Part shown: positions 40,529-51,998 of the stretch, piece after piece
How the letters are laid out: each line of letters begins with the position of its first letter
Position numbering within the stretch: the first letter of the stretch is position 1
Source: Eupeodes corollae
Lineage: Eukaryota; Arthropoda; Insecta; Diptera; Syrphidae
Direction of reading: 5' to 3'
DNA length: 64,000 nt
Assembly (NCBI RefSeq): GCF_945859685.1
Contig: NC_079147.1
Span: 13,681,289-13,745,288, forward strand
The notes under the pieces: generated by a model
Told to the model about the DNA's origin: nothing
Database searches by the model: none
The model's input: the letters and a program-made list of their open reading frames with translations, nothing else
Program-made: the position numbers and the translations under genes

Positions 40529-42907
40529 ACTGGGTCGCACGAACTTGCTCCTGTATGCTAAGAGTATGTTTAAAAAAGTACTTATATAAGATTTAAAAAT
40601 ATACCTGTAAATTAAGTTTGTCTTCAAAGATATAAATGCCATTATGTACAATTGTACATAATGAAAACCATAGTACTCTCATGAGCAGAAACTTTTAGGG
40701 CGATTAGATGCAGAGTCGTTGGCGTGGCGTTAGTATTGAAAGTGGAGAAATTCAGCGGGAGCGCGAGAAAAATATTATTTCCATTCCCATAAGCAGCCAG
40801 CAGAATAAGGGAGATAATTAATTTTCGACCCGAAAAGTCTACCAATTTTCTTCATTCTACTTGAGTCTATCCTTGTATATATTTTCACATAAAGAGCTTC
40901 CATATGAAGGTTGATGAATTTGTTTTTGTTTTATTTATATCAATGCACTTTATATAAAAAACAAAATGGCTTAATATTGTATCTAATAAGGGGATGAAAC
41001 AAACTTTTGCATGCTTAAGTCAGCTGTTTAGGATCTTTTACCGATATTTGTTTTTATTTACATTCATAAGTCTTGTTTTACTTGTGTACGATCTTTGTAT
41101 TTGTATTACCTATAAAGCTACAATGCGAATCATATAGATTCAACTTGTTCCTTAAAAGCTTTTTTCCTTTAGATAGCTTTATTGTAATTTCATATTGGAA
41201 GAACCAGGATGGAAAATAAATAAGATAAGAACGAGGCATGACCATGAATGTTTAAATTGTAAAGCGATCGCCTATTGGTTGTGTAGTTAGGTAACAGGTT
41301 GGTAGATGGCTAAAACGAATAAAGAATAGTTCATTGGAGAGCTTAGCTTTATGCAGATAGATAGATAAGGACATGTTTATGATGATAATGAAGGAATGTT
41401 ATTGGTAGCTAAAAGGTACATACTACATTCCTTCTTTACTATAAGTTTTCAGCGCTAACATGGAATTTGTGCGTTCAGTTTATTTATTTTGTTAAAGTTT
41501 AAAAAAATAACAAGCATACGAACAGGTACAAGAAATTGCTATTGATGTTTTGTTTACAGTCAGGCTTTTGTGCGCTTGGGATTTTAGTTATGAAGTGACA
41601 CGTAAGCAGTAGTTGTAGAAGTCGTACGTAATACTTTTATAAATAGGTATAATGTGTATACGTTGAAAAAGTGATTCTAATAGTAAATACATATATGTAC
41701 TCTTTCTGGCCCGTTTCTTTAACTTGTACTAAGTTTATATAGGCGAAGGAAAGTAAATCATGTGTGAAACAACCTTCTTCGTAAAGAATAATGTTTTTAA
41801 AATCACAAATATACAAAGTTACCAAGATATTACTTCTTGATAGACACTTTAAAATAGCTTGTTGATTAAATATATCATATCCGATACAGTTGCGCTACAT
41901 GGGCGGCCATATCGTTTGTATTTACAATAATTTTAGTTATAAAAATACATAAATATGTGCAAAATGCACTAATTTAGATAAAAGCTAGGAATGTAATTAC
42001 AATTTTGTCAAAATAATGCAAAAAAAAAAATAATATTAAAAAAAAAAACTATTTTAAGATTCAAAATTTCGCCCGAAAAATAAGTTTGTCTTCAAAAATT
42101 TAAATGCCATTTTATAAATAAAAAAACATTTCATTTTTCAAAATTTTTTAATAAAAATCGTTAGAGCGGTTTTTTCTTAAATTAATTTTTTATATATAAA
42201 ATTTTTCAATTTTGTTCTAAAAATATTTTTGGTACGCAGTTGTTTAGAGATTGTTAATATACGCTATAAGTTTGAATTTCGTAAAAAAATGATGACCCGT
42301 TTTCGAGATATCGAATTTTGAAAAAATAAAATTCAATATTTTTTTAAAAATCCAAACAATTAAAAATTGCACTTTTGATAATCAAATATTGTTAAAACAA
42401 TATAAGAGCTTATTCGCAAAAAAAAATTATTGAAATCGGTTTATAAATTGTTGAGAAAATTAAAAAACAAAATAACGGTTCTATGAGCGGTACCTTTCCT
42501 GAGCAATACAAAAATATGGTTTTCTTATAAAAAGAAGCCAAGTTACAAAATAAAATTTTAGAGAAAATTTAAAAAAATCTATCGGTTTGTTTTTTGAGAA
42601 AATTCGAATTTTCGGTTTTTGACCAAAAAAATTGTATGGGGGCCACTGTTAGTTTTGATCTTAAAAAAAAAAAAGGAAAAAAACGCCTAACGCGAATCTG
42701 CTCAAAACCTTAACTTCCAAGTTTGAACTCAATCGACCCAATGGTTTAGGCTGTAGAAGCGTGGACAGACAGACAAAACCGACCGGACGGAATCGCGGGA
42801 CCCACTTTTTTCGACTTGTCTACCATCGTAATATCATGTTTGATTAAAATCTCGAGTTCGAAATTTTGCACGAATGCAAAACTTGCCATATAGTTCCTAT
42901 ATGTCGC
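40529..42907. mobile_element. Unidentified 2.4-kb insertion splitting LINE-X
   Basis: The LINE reading is consecutive on both sides, so this block is an insertion. TAAAA lies at the left junction (before TGCACGACTGGGTCGCACGA) and after ...ATATGTCGCAAG at the right, a possible short TSD. The interior is non-coding. The right third (42080-42905) is very AT-rich and ends with GACAGACAGAC, then GGAATCGCGGGACCCACTTT. The segment AAGTTTGTCTTCAAA ... AAATGCCAT occurs at both 40615-40641 and 42083-42110, so the block between them may be a further insertion or a duplication. No transposase or TIR was seen. It may be a non-autonomous repeat family. Confidence 0.55.
40640..40663. repeat. Perfect 24-bp palindrome
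   Basis: CATTATGTACAA followed by its exact inverse TTGTACATAATG. It lies at the inner edge of the left part of the 2.4-kb insertion, directly after the segment repeated at 42.1 kb. Confidence 0.85.
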
Positions 42908-44695
42908 AAGTAAAAAGGAGAACAGTAATGCGCTCAGAAGACATCCTTGCTTTACTCAAACCAATCTGAGAATATTGCACCGTCCCATACGGCTGCTTTT
43001 GTTCCATTGTACATTTCCTTAATCACAGAAAGAAATTTTGATTTAATTTCCAACTGCGAGAGCTTATATAACAGTGCATTACGATTCACCCGATCGAAAG
43101 CTGTTTTGAAATCTACGAAGAAGGAGTATACTTTCTTATTACGTGCTTGGAAGGCTTTAACAATTGAAGAAAGTGTAAAAATCTGGTCTGTTGTAGATTA
43201 GTTCTTTTTAAAACCGGCTTGAAGATTTGAAAGAATACTTTTCCTCTCCACCCATTTTCCAAGTCTCTCCACAAGCATACCGCAGAATATTTTGGCTAAT
43301 GCGTTCATAAATGATATGCCTCGATAGTTGTCAACAATATCAAAAGTGCCTTTTTTATGAGTTGGGAAGATAACTGATTTTGTGAACGCGGAGGGAATTT
43401 TGGCGTTAGCCAATATCTTGTTATAAAACTTTTACAAATAGTTAAAGTATGAAGGAGATGTGTTCTGGTTAAATTCATATTGAATCCCATCTTCACCTGG
43501 TGCCTTTCAATTTTTCACTTTCTTCATTACTGCTTCTATTTCTACAAGTGTTATGGCCGAATCTAAAGATTCGTCGAAGATTGATGTCTGAGCGTAGGAA
43601 AACTGAAGGTTTGAGTCGCTGTGCAGAAGATGTTTATAATGAATTGAAGTGATTTAGCTGATAACCCTGAACCTATTCTGTAGTTTGAACCGTTAATATC
43701 CCTGGCGATTTTCCAAAATTTTTTCGAGTTATTAGTTTGACCTAGATGAAGTGCATTGTTGTTTTCAAATTCTATTTTCTTGTGTAGGCATACATTTTTG
43801 TAGTAGTACCATTACCTTAAATCGGGATTATGCGAAATCCACACGATTTTCAGAAGTGCAAAAGATCTTTGGCGTGCCTTCAAACAGTCATTATCAAACC
43901 ATTGTTGCTTAAACGGTGAACTCGTGTTTGATATTTTGCTCGTTGTTGAGCTTCGTATAAATTCTGTTAATTGACTAGCCATATATCAGTAGATTCAGTT
44001 GTCAGTAAATTTGTTTCAATTAAATTGTTCAAAGCACGCTTATAGCAGTTTAATTCCTCATTCTTCCATTTGAGTCTCGGTAGTAATTTAAGATTAGTGT
44101 GTCGGGTTGATGATTTACACTGCACTTCGAAGGTATAGCAACAAAACACCATGACCTTTTCATCTCCTTCAGTATATCCATAAAGCATTACTAGGTCATA
44201 CATTTGTAGTAACTCTAACATATCAGAGCCGTTTTTATTACATATTCTGTCTTTCGATTTCTTGTTTACCTGAGTAATCGCCCGATTAGAGATATTTTGA
44301 CATGTAGTGATTTGTGCGTTGCTAGTTCTAGCATTCCAGTCCATGATCAATAAGACTCTTTTTCTCACCAAGAATTGCATGGTGTGATGTAACTTCTCAA
44401 AATCATGATCCCACTTCTTGTTATAATTAATGTAGAAGGGTAAAATATACATATTGTTTTGATGAATGAGTTTTACTGCTATCGTTTCTTCTATTTCTTC
44501 GAAATCGTTCATTAGTTAATGATGTTTTAATGCCATACAAAGAACCTCCACTTGCACGACCCTTAATAGTAGTTTTAATGCTTCAATCCATACAAAAAAT
44601 TGCTTCAATCCATACAAAATAGTTTTTAAATTTAATGATTTTATCTTTGATGACATGAGTTTCATATAGAAAAAATATATCGTAATTTTTAACAT
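42908..44695 (-). pseudogene. LINE-X, N-terminal half of a split copy (endonuclease and RT start)
   Basis: The minus strand starts inside the endonuclease: FEEIEETIAVKLIHQNNMYI, LPFYINYNKKWDHDFEKLHH, LLIMDWNARTSNAQ (GDFN has become MDWN), KSKDRICNKNGSDMLELLQM (44512-44150). Then a linker (WKNEELNCYKRALNNLIET), IQYEFNQNTSPSYFNYL (near 43480), KIPSAFTKSVIFPTHKKGTF, VDNYRGISFMNALAKIFCGM (43413-43270). RT core: QIFTLSSIVKAFQARNKKVY, FFVDFKTAFDRVNRNALLYK (43190-43060), DGAIFSDWFE, KQGCLLSALLFS (to 42910). It then continues at 40528. The linker carries stops and frames break. Its upstream end abuts a Jockey-type fragment at 44698. Confidence 0.78.
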
Positions 44696-44697
44696 AA

Positions 44698-45290
44698 TTA
44701 ATATATCGTTTCAGGATGTTCATCGGATGAGAATATCACAATGTCATCTGCATGCATACCAAATTCACAATTTTGCAAAACTGGAAAGTCAGAAATAAAA
44801 ATATTGAACAAAGTAGGAGATATCACTGATCCTTGAGGAACGCCATCAGGAATATTTTTCGAGGCTGAATTTTTTTCCTTCAATCACTTAAGAAACTTTG
44901 TATAGGTTGGACATTCATTTATAATGAGTTTATAAATGATTGCACTGTGCCAAACAGCTTTTTTAACATCTACAGCTAAACTAATCCTGTTGATTTTTTT
45001 TTCTCTAAATTTTTCTATTACGTGTCTAAAGATTCTTGAGAACTGATGTGATGAGTTATGCTCTTTCTGGAAACCAAATTTGTATTAGTATGATATTCTT
45101 TTCATTCAGAAACAATTCTAGTTTGCAATGAATACATTTTTCGAATATATTAGTAATACTACTCAGTAGGTTTGTTTTCCTATTACTTAAAGGATCAGTT
45201 CGGGGTTTTCCATATTTCAATATTGGAACAATTTTTGAATTTGAAAAAAGGCATTTATTAATTTGTTGGAATGCCAATTTGCCAATTCCG
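44698..45290 (-). pseudogene. Jockey-type LINE RT fragment (Jockey-B)
   Basis: Minus-strand frames 45277-45056 (FSNSKIVPILKYGKPRTDPL, SSITNIFEKCIHCKLELFLN) and 44883-44698 (DGVPQGSVISPTLFNIFISD, FGMHADDIVIFSSDEHPETI), with RLAVDVKKA-type sequence between them. The catalytic site reads HADD. The fragment lacks endonuclease and C-terminus, and is cut at 44698 by the 5' end of LINE-X. A 100-bp piece of the same family (matching 44785-44884) is found inside the mariner element at 46478-46587. Confidence 0.74.
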
Positions 45291-45299
45291 TCTAAGCAT

Positions 45300-46030
45300 A
45301 TTTCTTAGTGAAGATTTATACATGCCTACGTATGTGCACTGGATCTTTCACGAAATCTAGAAAAACAAAATCTCGAAAGCACCCGTTAATTTTGATCCAA
45401 TTTTGTTTTGATTAATTACTTGTTGGTCGGCTTAGCTGTTCCACAGGATCTTAAATTTTTCCCACAGTCCTGTTCCACTAAAGGTGGGATTTTATTTCCA
45501 GTGGTTCTTCTTTGGCTTTACAAAACATTTTTGTTCATGTTTCGAAGTGTTTTGATCATTTAAAATTTAAAGGCAGTGACGTAATATTATAACTCTATAT
45601 AAAAATTGTAAACTACAAGATGTTAGTTTAATGTTGTGAAAGTGCAATAGTTCTTTGAGAATTTAAAATTACTTTTTCTTCATTAAAAAATTCTGAAAAT
45701 AGATTTTTGTATTGTTTTGAAAACCTCCTTTTTTAAAATGTTGGGTTATGAAAAATGCTTAAAATAACTCCATTTCTATTTTTTTTTATAGTATTCATTT
45801 TTATGAAAGTTTCTTATAAATCGTGTGTTTTAAAATACAAGACAAAAATATATAGTTAGTTAGTTTATATTACTTTAATCTAGACGCTTACCTTAGTGTA
45901 CTTGTTTTTTAAAAATTATTTTAGGGATTTAACTAATTATTAAATTAAATTGTCTCTAATTTTTCCCAATAATTTTTGCTGTACGTCGTCAATGGTTGCA
46001 TGTATGATTTTATTGCTTTAAGAGTGTAGT
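45300..46030. other. Non-coding AT-rich stretch
   Basis: No frame or repeat recognised. Confidence 0.55.
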
Positions 46031-46034
46031 ACCC

Positions 46035-46185
46035 TTAGCGTTATGGCTATAGTGCCGAGTACGACTGTCATGCTAGAGGTCTTTGGTTCGACCCCTGCCT
46101 GTTTCACCTAAGGTTTTGTCAAAAAAGCTACTGCCTCTTGACAAAAACTTTGAAATACATTTTTCTGATAGTAAGTTCTTTCCTT
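46035..46185 (+). mobile_element. Diverged tRNA-derived SINE (copy 6)
   Basis: A head-like GTACCCTTAGCGTTATGGCT is followed by a B box GGTTCGACCCC (46085-46095) and CTGCCTGTTTCACC, parallel to CTGCCTGTGCCACC in the other copies. The body still shows CTACTGCCTCTTGACAAAAA, comparable to GTACTGCCTCTTGCGAGGAA. The 3' part with the RTE-like end is missing. It is an older or separate subfamily, or a 3'-truncated copy. Confidence 0.6.
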
Positions 46186-46477
46186 AATTAAATTGTTGGA
46201 ACGAAATCTTCGATGTTTAGTTGATTATTTTCAGGAAACATGGAGCCCTTCCTCATTTTTAAGGGAAATATAAGGATCGTCAGTTTGAAAACCGCGTCAA
46301 ATAGTAATTTTCAGTGTTTATAATGAGTATAGGGAATTGTCTTCGAAATTCACATGTTATGAGGAAACTAAAGGGTGTCCCAAAATTAACTCAAGATTTG
46401 AATTAAATAGCAAACGCCGTTTTTAGTCTTTTGATAGTTATATTTTTACTGACTCGTAAAGTACATAGGATAAGGTA

Positions 46478-46587
46478 AGTCAGAATTAAAAATATTGAAC
46501 AAAGTAGGAGATATCACTGATCCTGGAGGAACGCCAGCAGGAATATTTTTCAAGGCTGATTTTTTTCCTTTAAGTGAAACCATGAAT
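46478..46587 (-). mobile_element. LINE RT segment inserted within the mariner element
   Basis: AAGTCAGAATTAAAAATATT and the following bases match 44785-44884 of the Jockey-B fragment at most positions (coding for the PQGS...NIFISDF region). TACATAGGATAAGGT occurs immediately on both sides (46463-46477 and 46588-46602), a 15-bp duplication. The inserted piece is internal to the LINE and has no poly(A) tail. This does not fit normal LINE insertion and suggests repair-type filler or an aberrant retrotransposition. Confidence 0.75.
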
Positions 46588-46601
46588 TACATAGGATAAG
46601 G

Positions 46602-47677
46602 TTATGTATAGAATAACACATCGGACAAATGGCCTCCACGGCTTTGCATGCATATGCGCACTCTTTTGTTGAAATTTTCCATGACCATTCTGCATAAATG
46701 TAGCTGAATTTCATTGATGCAGAGTTGAATCTCCTCCTTTAATGCACGGGTGGTTGTGGGCTTGTTGACATAGTCTTGTGATTTCAAATAACCCCATAAA
46801 AAGAAGTCTAATGGTGTTAAATCACACGATCTAGGAGGCCAATTTTGATCACCGAAACGAGAGAGTACACGACCTGGAAATGTCTCATGCAGTAATTGAA
46901 TTGTTTCACGGGCTGTATGACATGTGGCACCGTCTTGTTGAAACCACATATTGGACACATCAATATCATCCAATTTTGGCAGAAAGAACTGTGTAATCAT
47001 GTCGCGATATCGAACACCAGTAACAGTCACTGCTTGACCAGCATCATTTTCAAAAAAATATGGCCCAATTATGCCTCCAGCCCAAAATCCACACCATACA
47101 GTCACGCGTTGTGGATGCATTTGTTTTTCGACAATCACATGTGGGTTCTCCGAACCCCAATTTTGGCTATTGGCAAAACCATCAAGATGAAAATGTGCTT
47201 CTTCGCTTAGGATGATTTTGCTCGAAAAATCAGGGTCAATTTGTTGATGTTCAATAATCCATTCAACGAACTCTCTTCTCTGTCCATGGCTTCAATTGTT
47301 GTGTTAATTGAATTTTGTAAGCATGAAGACACAGATCTTTGGTGAGTATACGCTGTAGAGTGTAGAGAGGTTCTTGAAATTTGCAATTCTTGTCCACGAT
47401 GTCGAATTGAGGTTCCTGGATTGTCAGCAACACTCTCACGCACTGCTTCGACATTCACATTTGAACGGCTTGTTTTTGGACGACCAGTGCGTTTGGCGTC
47501 TCCAAAGGATCCAGTTTCCATGAATTTTTCAATTAATCTCTTCACAGTTGACGAAGTTAAAACACTATTCCGACCATATTTTGTTTGAAATTTTCGAACT
47601 GCAGCCACCAAGCTTTCACTATTTTTGAAATATTCTTTAATAATGAAGACACGTTGTTCTATCGTGTAACGCTTCAT
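46602..47677 (-). pseudogene. DD41D-type transposase with frameshifts and a changed first Asp
   Basis: The likely start is MKRYTIEQRVFIIKEYFKNS at 47677; the frame runs on upstream only by chance. The helix-turn-helix half contains VAAVRKFQTKYGRN, FGDAKRTGRPKTSRSNVNVE and SIRHRGQELQISRTSL. Frameshifts near 47350 and 47280 move the reading through YTLQRILTKDLCLHAYKIQL. The first catalytic motif reads ILSEEAHF, with Glu in place of Asp. The second is MWFQQDGATCHTA and the third CDLTPLDFFLWGYLKSQ, with 41 residues between by hand count. The C-terminus (RVRICMQSRGGHLSDVLFYT) ends at 46602. It could not act as a normal transposase. Confidence 0.87.
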
Positions 47678-47782
47678 TTTTAATAACCCTATACTGTTAG
47701 CTGTCAAATTGCTTTTTTTTAATGTTGCCAACACTACACTGCACAAATGGCGGCAAATTCGTTAATTTTGGGACACCCTTTA

Positions 47783-50040
47783 TTAAACCAGATATCATTA
47801 TACAGTGTAAAATATCTGGAAAACTTTGTAATCAATTTTCTTTGAAGTAAGTCTTCCATAATTCGGAAACGATTCTTGATAAATTCTTCTTTGAAAAGGA
47901 ATGTCAACAAAGTTTGTCATTCTCAACTGACAAATCCTACAAAACACCTATGTATGAAAACTTTTTAACCAACTAAATACAAAGATTATAAGAAGTTTTC
48001 AAAAATTATAGAATTTTTTTTCGTAATAATTTTGTATATGAAAGGTTATAATAATATACAAAGGTAATAATTAAAACGTAACAGTTACAGTAGCCTGTGT
48101 TCGCATCTTACAAACTCAACTTTTAGTGCTTCAAATCAACCAAATGGTTGCAATTTCTTCGGTCTTAGTTTTGTAAGTATATTTATGTACGAATAAGTCA
48201 AACCAATGTTTATTTGTTCAAAACATCGCAATCAAAAGCTAAGGTTAAATTTTTGTGTGAAAAAAGTAATCAACATAAATGATCCAACATTTCCATCAAC
48301 TTCACTTTAGCTCAAGTCAATAACAGTCATAAACCTTACTCTGCATACAGTTTAACGATCCGATCCATCAAACCATCAACATCAACAAAGACTTTTAAAT
48401 GAGCTTCACACCCACAGCAGGAATTCGCTTGATCCCATAATCATTATATTGATCCGTGATCTGCAGCAAGATAATGTATCTACACTCCCATAGCGACGAC
48501 GACGTAATCCAAGAAACTCATTCAATCTCTTTCACCTTCAACCTTGTTAAAATCTTTTCAATTATAAATCAACGAGTGCAAAATGGGAATGATGCCCTCC
48601 CAATTGGTTTGTGATCCTTCGTATGGGTATGGAATGTATCGACATCGGCACCTTGATGACTGGGTGACATGACAGCTCGATGAGGTTGACCGCAAGTCCA
48701 TCTCAAGTAATTCTACTGCATGCAGCTCATCTTGGGGATATACATAGGTCTGCAGCTTTGTTATACAAAAGACGATAAAAAGTTTCCTTTTTTAGTGCAA
48801 CTTTCATCCTTTGACTGGCATTTTATTTCATCAGACAATATACTGGAGGCTCTGGGCCAAGTTAACTTAATAAGTTGCGGTCAATTAACAACCTGGCAAT
48901 AATAATTTGCTGAATTCAGCCTTCGTCACCGCAGCGTAAAAATATTTGTGACGTTCAGTCGTCGTCGTCATCGATATAAGGAATACGTCTCATAGTCGAA
49001 CAGGTAAAGTTGAAATATTTTATAATTATTAATGGTTTTTTGGAAAGCGGTAGGATAACAAGGACCAAATGGAAAAACTCCAACAAAATGGCGGAAATAA
49101 ACATTAAGAACTATCAAGCTTCAGTTCTTATTTTTGTATTGGGGCAGTAACATATACGACAACGAGTGTGCTATTATTTGCAACACTCTTACCTTGATTA
49201 TAAAGGTTCTGTTTCTCTTGTGGCTGCAACATTTTGTGATGTTGTCGTCGTAAATGGTATAAATTATGTGTTTGCGGTTTGACTGTAACTCCTAACTATT
49301 GTTGTTTTGGTACAACGACGATTGTGGTTATGGAATGGTGCAAAAAAGTATAGGGCATTCCATTATAACTCATCGCTCCATTCCAATCCGATATTGAACG
49401 TTGCATGCAGGCGCGCAGAAATATAAATGAAAGATACACAAAGATAGATAAATTGTCAGCTATAAAACAAAATAACCATCAAAGCGTGTGCATCAGGAAA
49501 GTATCAGCCAGCATATATGATAAGTATAATGGCTCACATGCAACTTTGTTGCACGGAACAGTTTGCTTTTGCTCAACTCGTCTATTTGGTTAAACTTTGT
49601 CAAAATTAATTATAGTAAGTAGATAGAATTAGATGATACGTACTTCTACACTGAAAACAACAATGAAAACAAATATAAAATTATTATATTTTATTAAGAA
49701 TACAAAGAGTCTGCTTCCATAGCTTAAGGGTACCATTGTCAAGTGCCGAATGTCGAAAACTAAACTATTTTTATTTCTGTTGCTGAAACATCTAAAGGCA
49801 AAACCAAGTCTAAATTATTTCAAATATTTAAGGTTTGTTAAGTTCATTGTTTAACACTTTTTTGTGTCAAATGTTGTGATTAGATATTTAGATTTGATTG
49901 TATTAAATTCGTCAAATAATAACGTTAAGTTGACAATATTTAGTTACATCTTAACTTCAATCTAACATAATTTCAACTACGTAAAGCAGATTTGAGAATG
50001 TCATTTCAAAAGTCAATAAGTATAGATCGTTTTTTAAATT
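47783..50040. other. Non-coding DNA, possibly single-copy
   Basis: No transposon or gene motif found. 48330-48730 has more balanced composition, with GCGACGACGACGTAATCC and nearby simple motifs. The short frames at 48720-48902 and 49405-49593 have no recognisable content. Confidence 0.5.
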
Positions 50041-50044
50041 TACT

Positions 50045-50500
50045 TAACAATTGATTAAAAAGACTTTTGGAGCCATACATAGTTCGAACAGTTTTAAATG
50101 GTAAATTATTTCTTCAATAAGATAATGGATCACAGAACTCTCGGGAAAATCTTTTGAAGAAACCAAGTGTTTTGTTAGCTTTTTTCATAGTGTGACTTCA
50201 ACTTTGAACCTAGAACAAAACTAGGACCAGAAAACCATATTCTTATTTATTCTAACGTAACTAATTAAAAACATAGTCATAATTCATTATGTATTATACG
50301 TTTGAATGCTCATCGTCTTACATTTGTCAATATTTAAAATAAAAAAAGTTAACATCTTGTTGTAGCTCTTTATAGTCCTTGATGAATGTTAATAACTCGT
50401 AGTATTTAAACATCATCTATATATAGATAAGGGATATAGAATTATTTAAAATAGAAAGCAAATAAATGTTAAAAAAACAGCAATGGGCCAAGGTGAAAAC
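50045..50500 (-). pseudogene. Heavily decayed Jockey-A-like RT remnant
   Basis: No frame remains. The minus strand shows weak matches in the right order: SPWPIAVF near 50470-50495 (cf. LGPLLFILF of Jockey-A), FKRIIHNEL near 50305, and VLGSKLKSHYEKS, then NTWFLQKIFPRVL (50215-50120), comparable with LGVLFDSKFSF ... MVGLIKRNSVDFSDP of Jockey-A. At nucleotide level CAATGGGCCAAGGTGA (50482-50497) matches 12139-12154. Low certainty for the boundaries. Confidence 0.45.
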
Positions 50501-50689
50501 ATAGGAGAATAGGTGCTTGCAGAAGAAAAATCTTCAAAGGCAGTCTGAAATTAATGTGTGAACCTGAACATGTTCGAAATTGACTTTGGAAGATAGCGTG
50601 AAGAATTTTAGCAGTTCATACGAGCTGGGTACCATATTCAAACTTAAAACAAAATACGGTCCGATGGTACGGAGTAAGTAAGTAAGTGA

Positions 50690-51998
50690 TTCATTTATTA
50701 ACTTTTCTTAAGATAAATACATTATAAATTTGTTTTTGAATGAGAATCACTTGTATTTGAAAATTGGACATACTTCTAGTCTTCTTTGGATTTACATATA
50801 ATTCCAAAGTGTACAGAACTGGTTGAAACTTCCATTGTATGGTCTACCGTTGAGACAAAAGACTTCGCATCTTGCTTTGAAAATTAAAGAAATATCTTTG
50901 TAGCTTAAAGAATCGTTAAAATAGTTATTGTTACTAAGATTAAATTGTAACTGTTTTTACAAGTTCATTCCAAACCGAGTCTTCATTTAGCTGGATTATT
51001 TTATAAATTTTGTCCTTAAAATCAAGAATGTTACTTGTATCAATACGCATATCTTCACCAGATGAAGTGGCAATTCGTTGCCATTTATCATACCACCAAT
51101 ATTTGTTCCTTATTTCGTATAGCAGCATTATTTTGCTCAATCGCTCATCTGGATAGCCTAAGACTTTAATAATATAATCCGCTTGTAGTTTAAAAGTGCT
51201 AGTGAATAACTTTGGTAAGCCAGTTTCTAAGTAGATCGCATAATTCGGCGTGTTGATTTGTAAGTTGAAGATTTCTTTGATGAAACCCCTCTGAAATTTT
51301 TCAATTTCCTCATACTGTTCCATTCCCCAAACTTCTGCTGCATAAAGTGGGCTTTACAATTGAACTAAAAATTTGGTATTTGGTAGACAAATAAATAAGG
51401 TTGTTCGTACAAATCTTTCTCCATGCTATGTTTAATGTCTTAAAATTCAGCCGTGCTTTGAGATTTACTCTAAGATATCTATATTCAACTGTCACTTCCA
51501 AACTTCTTGCGTTGTACTTTCAATTACTTTCAGCTTCAGTCGGATTGGATCCCGAAAAGATCATTATTTTTGATTTATCAGTATTGATTTGTAATCCCCA
51601 TTTATCGCAGAATGCAGATAGTCGGTTTATCATCAATTGGAGATTTTCTTTCGATTCCGATAATGTGACCATGTCGTTAGCATATAGTAACACATTTATC
51701 CTGATTTTGGTAATTCTAATTCCTCCAGGTAAATGGTTAACAATGTCATAATAGTGAAAATATTTTTTTTTATTTCTTGCCTCAAATGCTTTGATTATCG
51801 ATGACAGAGTAAGGATTTGGCCAAAAATTAATAATTTTTTCCTAAATCCAGCCTGAAGTCTGATAGTATATTTTTCTCTTCTACCCACTTTTCCAAACGG
51901 TCCACAAGAACTCCGCAAATACCTTAGCTATGATATAACAAAGATACACCTCTGTAAGTTCGATACATCATTTAAGCAACCTTTTTTATGTATTGGGA
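50690..51998 (-). pseudogene. LINE-X RT and C-terminal region
   Basis: Frames: 51918-51520 has IRLQAGFRKKLLIFGQILTL, IIKAFEARNKK, then after a deletion DIVNHLPGGIRITKIRINVL, LLYANDMVTLSESKENLQLM (YADD altered to YAND) and QINTDKSKIMIFSGSNP. 51501-51310 has VEYRYLRVNLKARLNFKTLN, then IAWRKICTNN. 51323-50940 has MEQYEEIEKFQRGFIKEIFN, NTPNYAIYLETGLPKLFTST, IMLLYEIRNKYWWYDKWQRI. The zinc-type tail (KARCEVFCLNGRPYNGSFNQ, then EVCPIFK) lies at 50890-50760. The Asp to Asn change in the catalytic pair and the deletion make it inactive. Confidence 0.78.

Larger units (their letters stand above)
46371..47780 (-). mobile_element. Second complete mariner-superfamily element (DD41D type)
   Basis: AAGGGTGTCCCAAAATTAAC at 46371-46390 is the exact reverse complement of 47761-47780. 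TA flanks both sides (46369-46370 and 47781-47782). The transposase is on the minus strand (47677-46602). The TIR and protein differ from the element at 3.3 kb, so it is a different family of the same group. A 110-bp LINE-derived segment sits in its 3' part. Confidence 0.92.
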
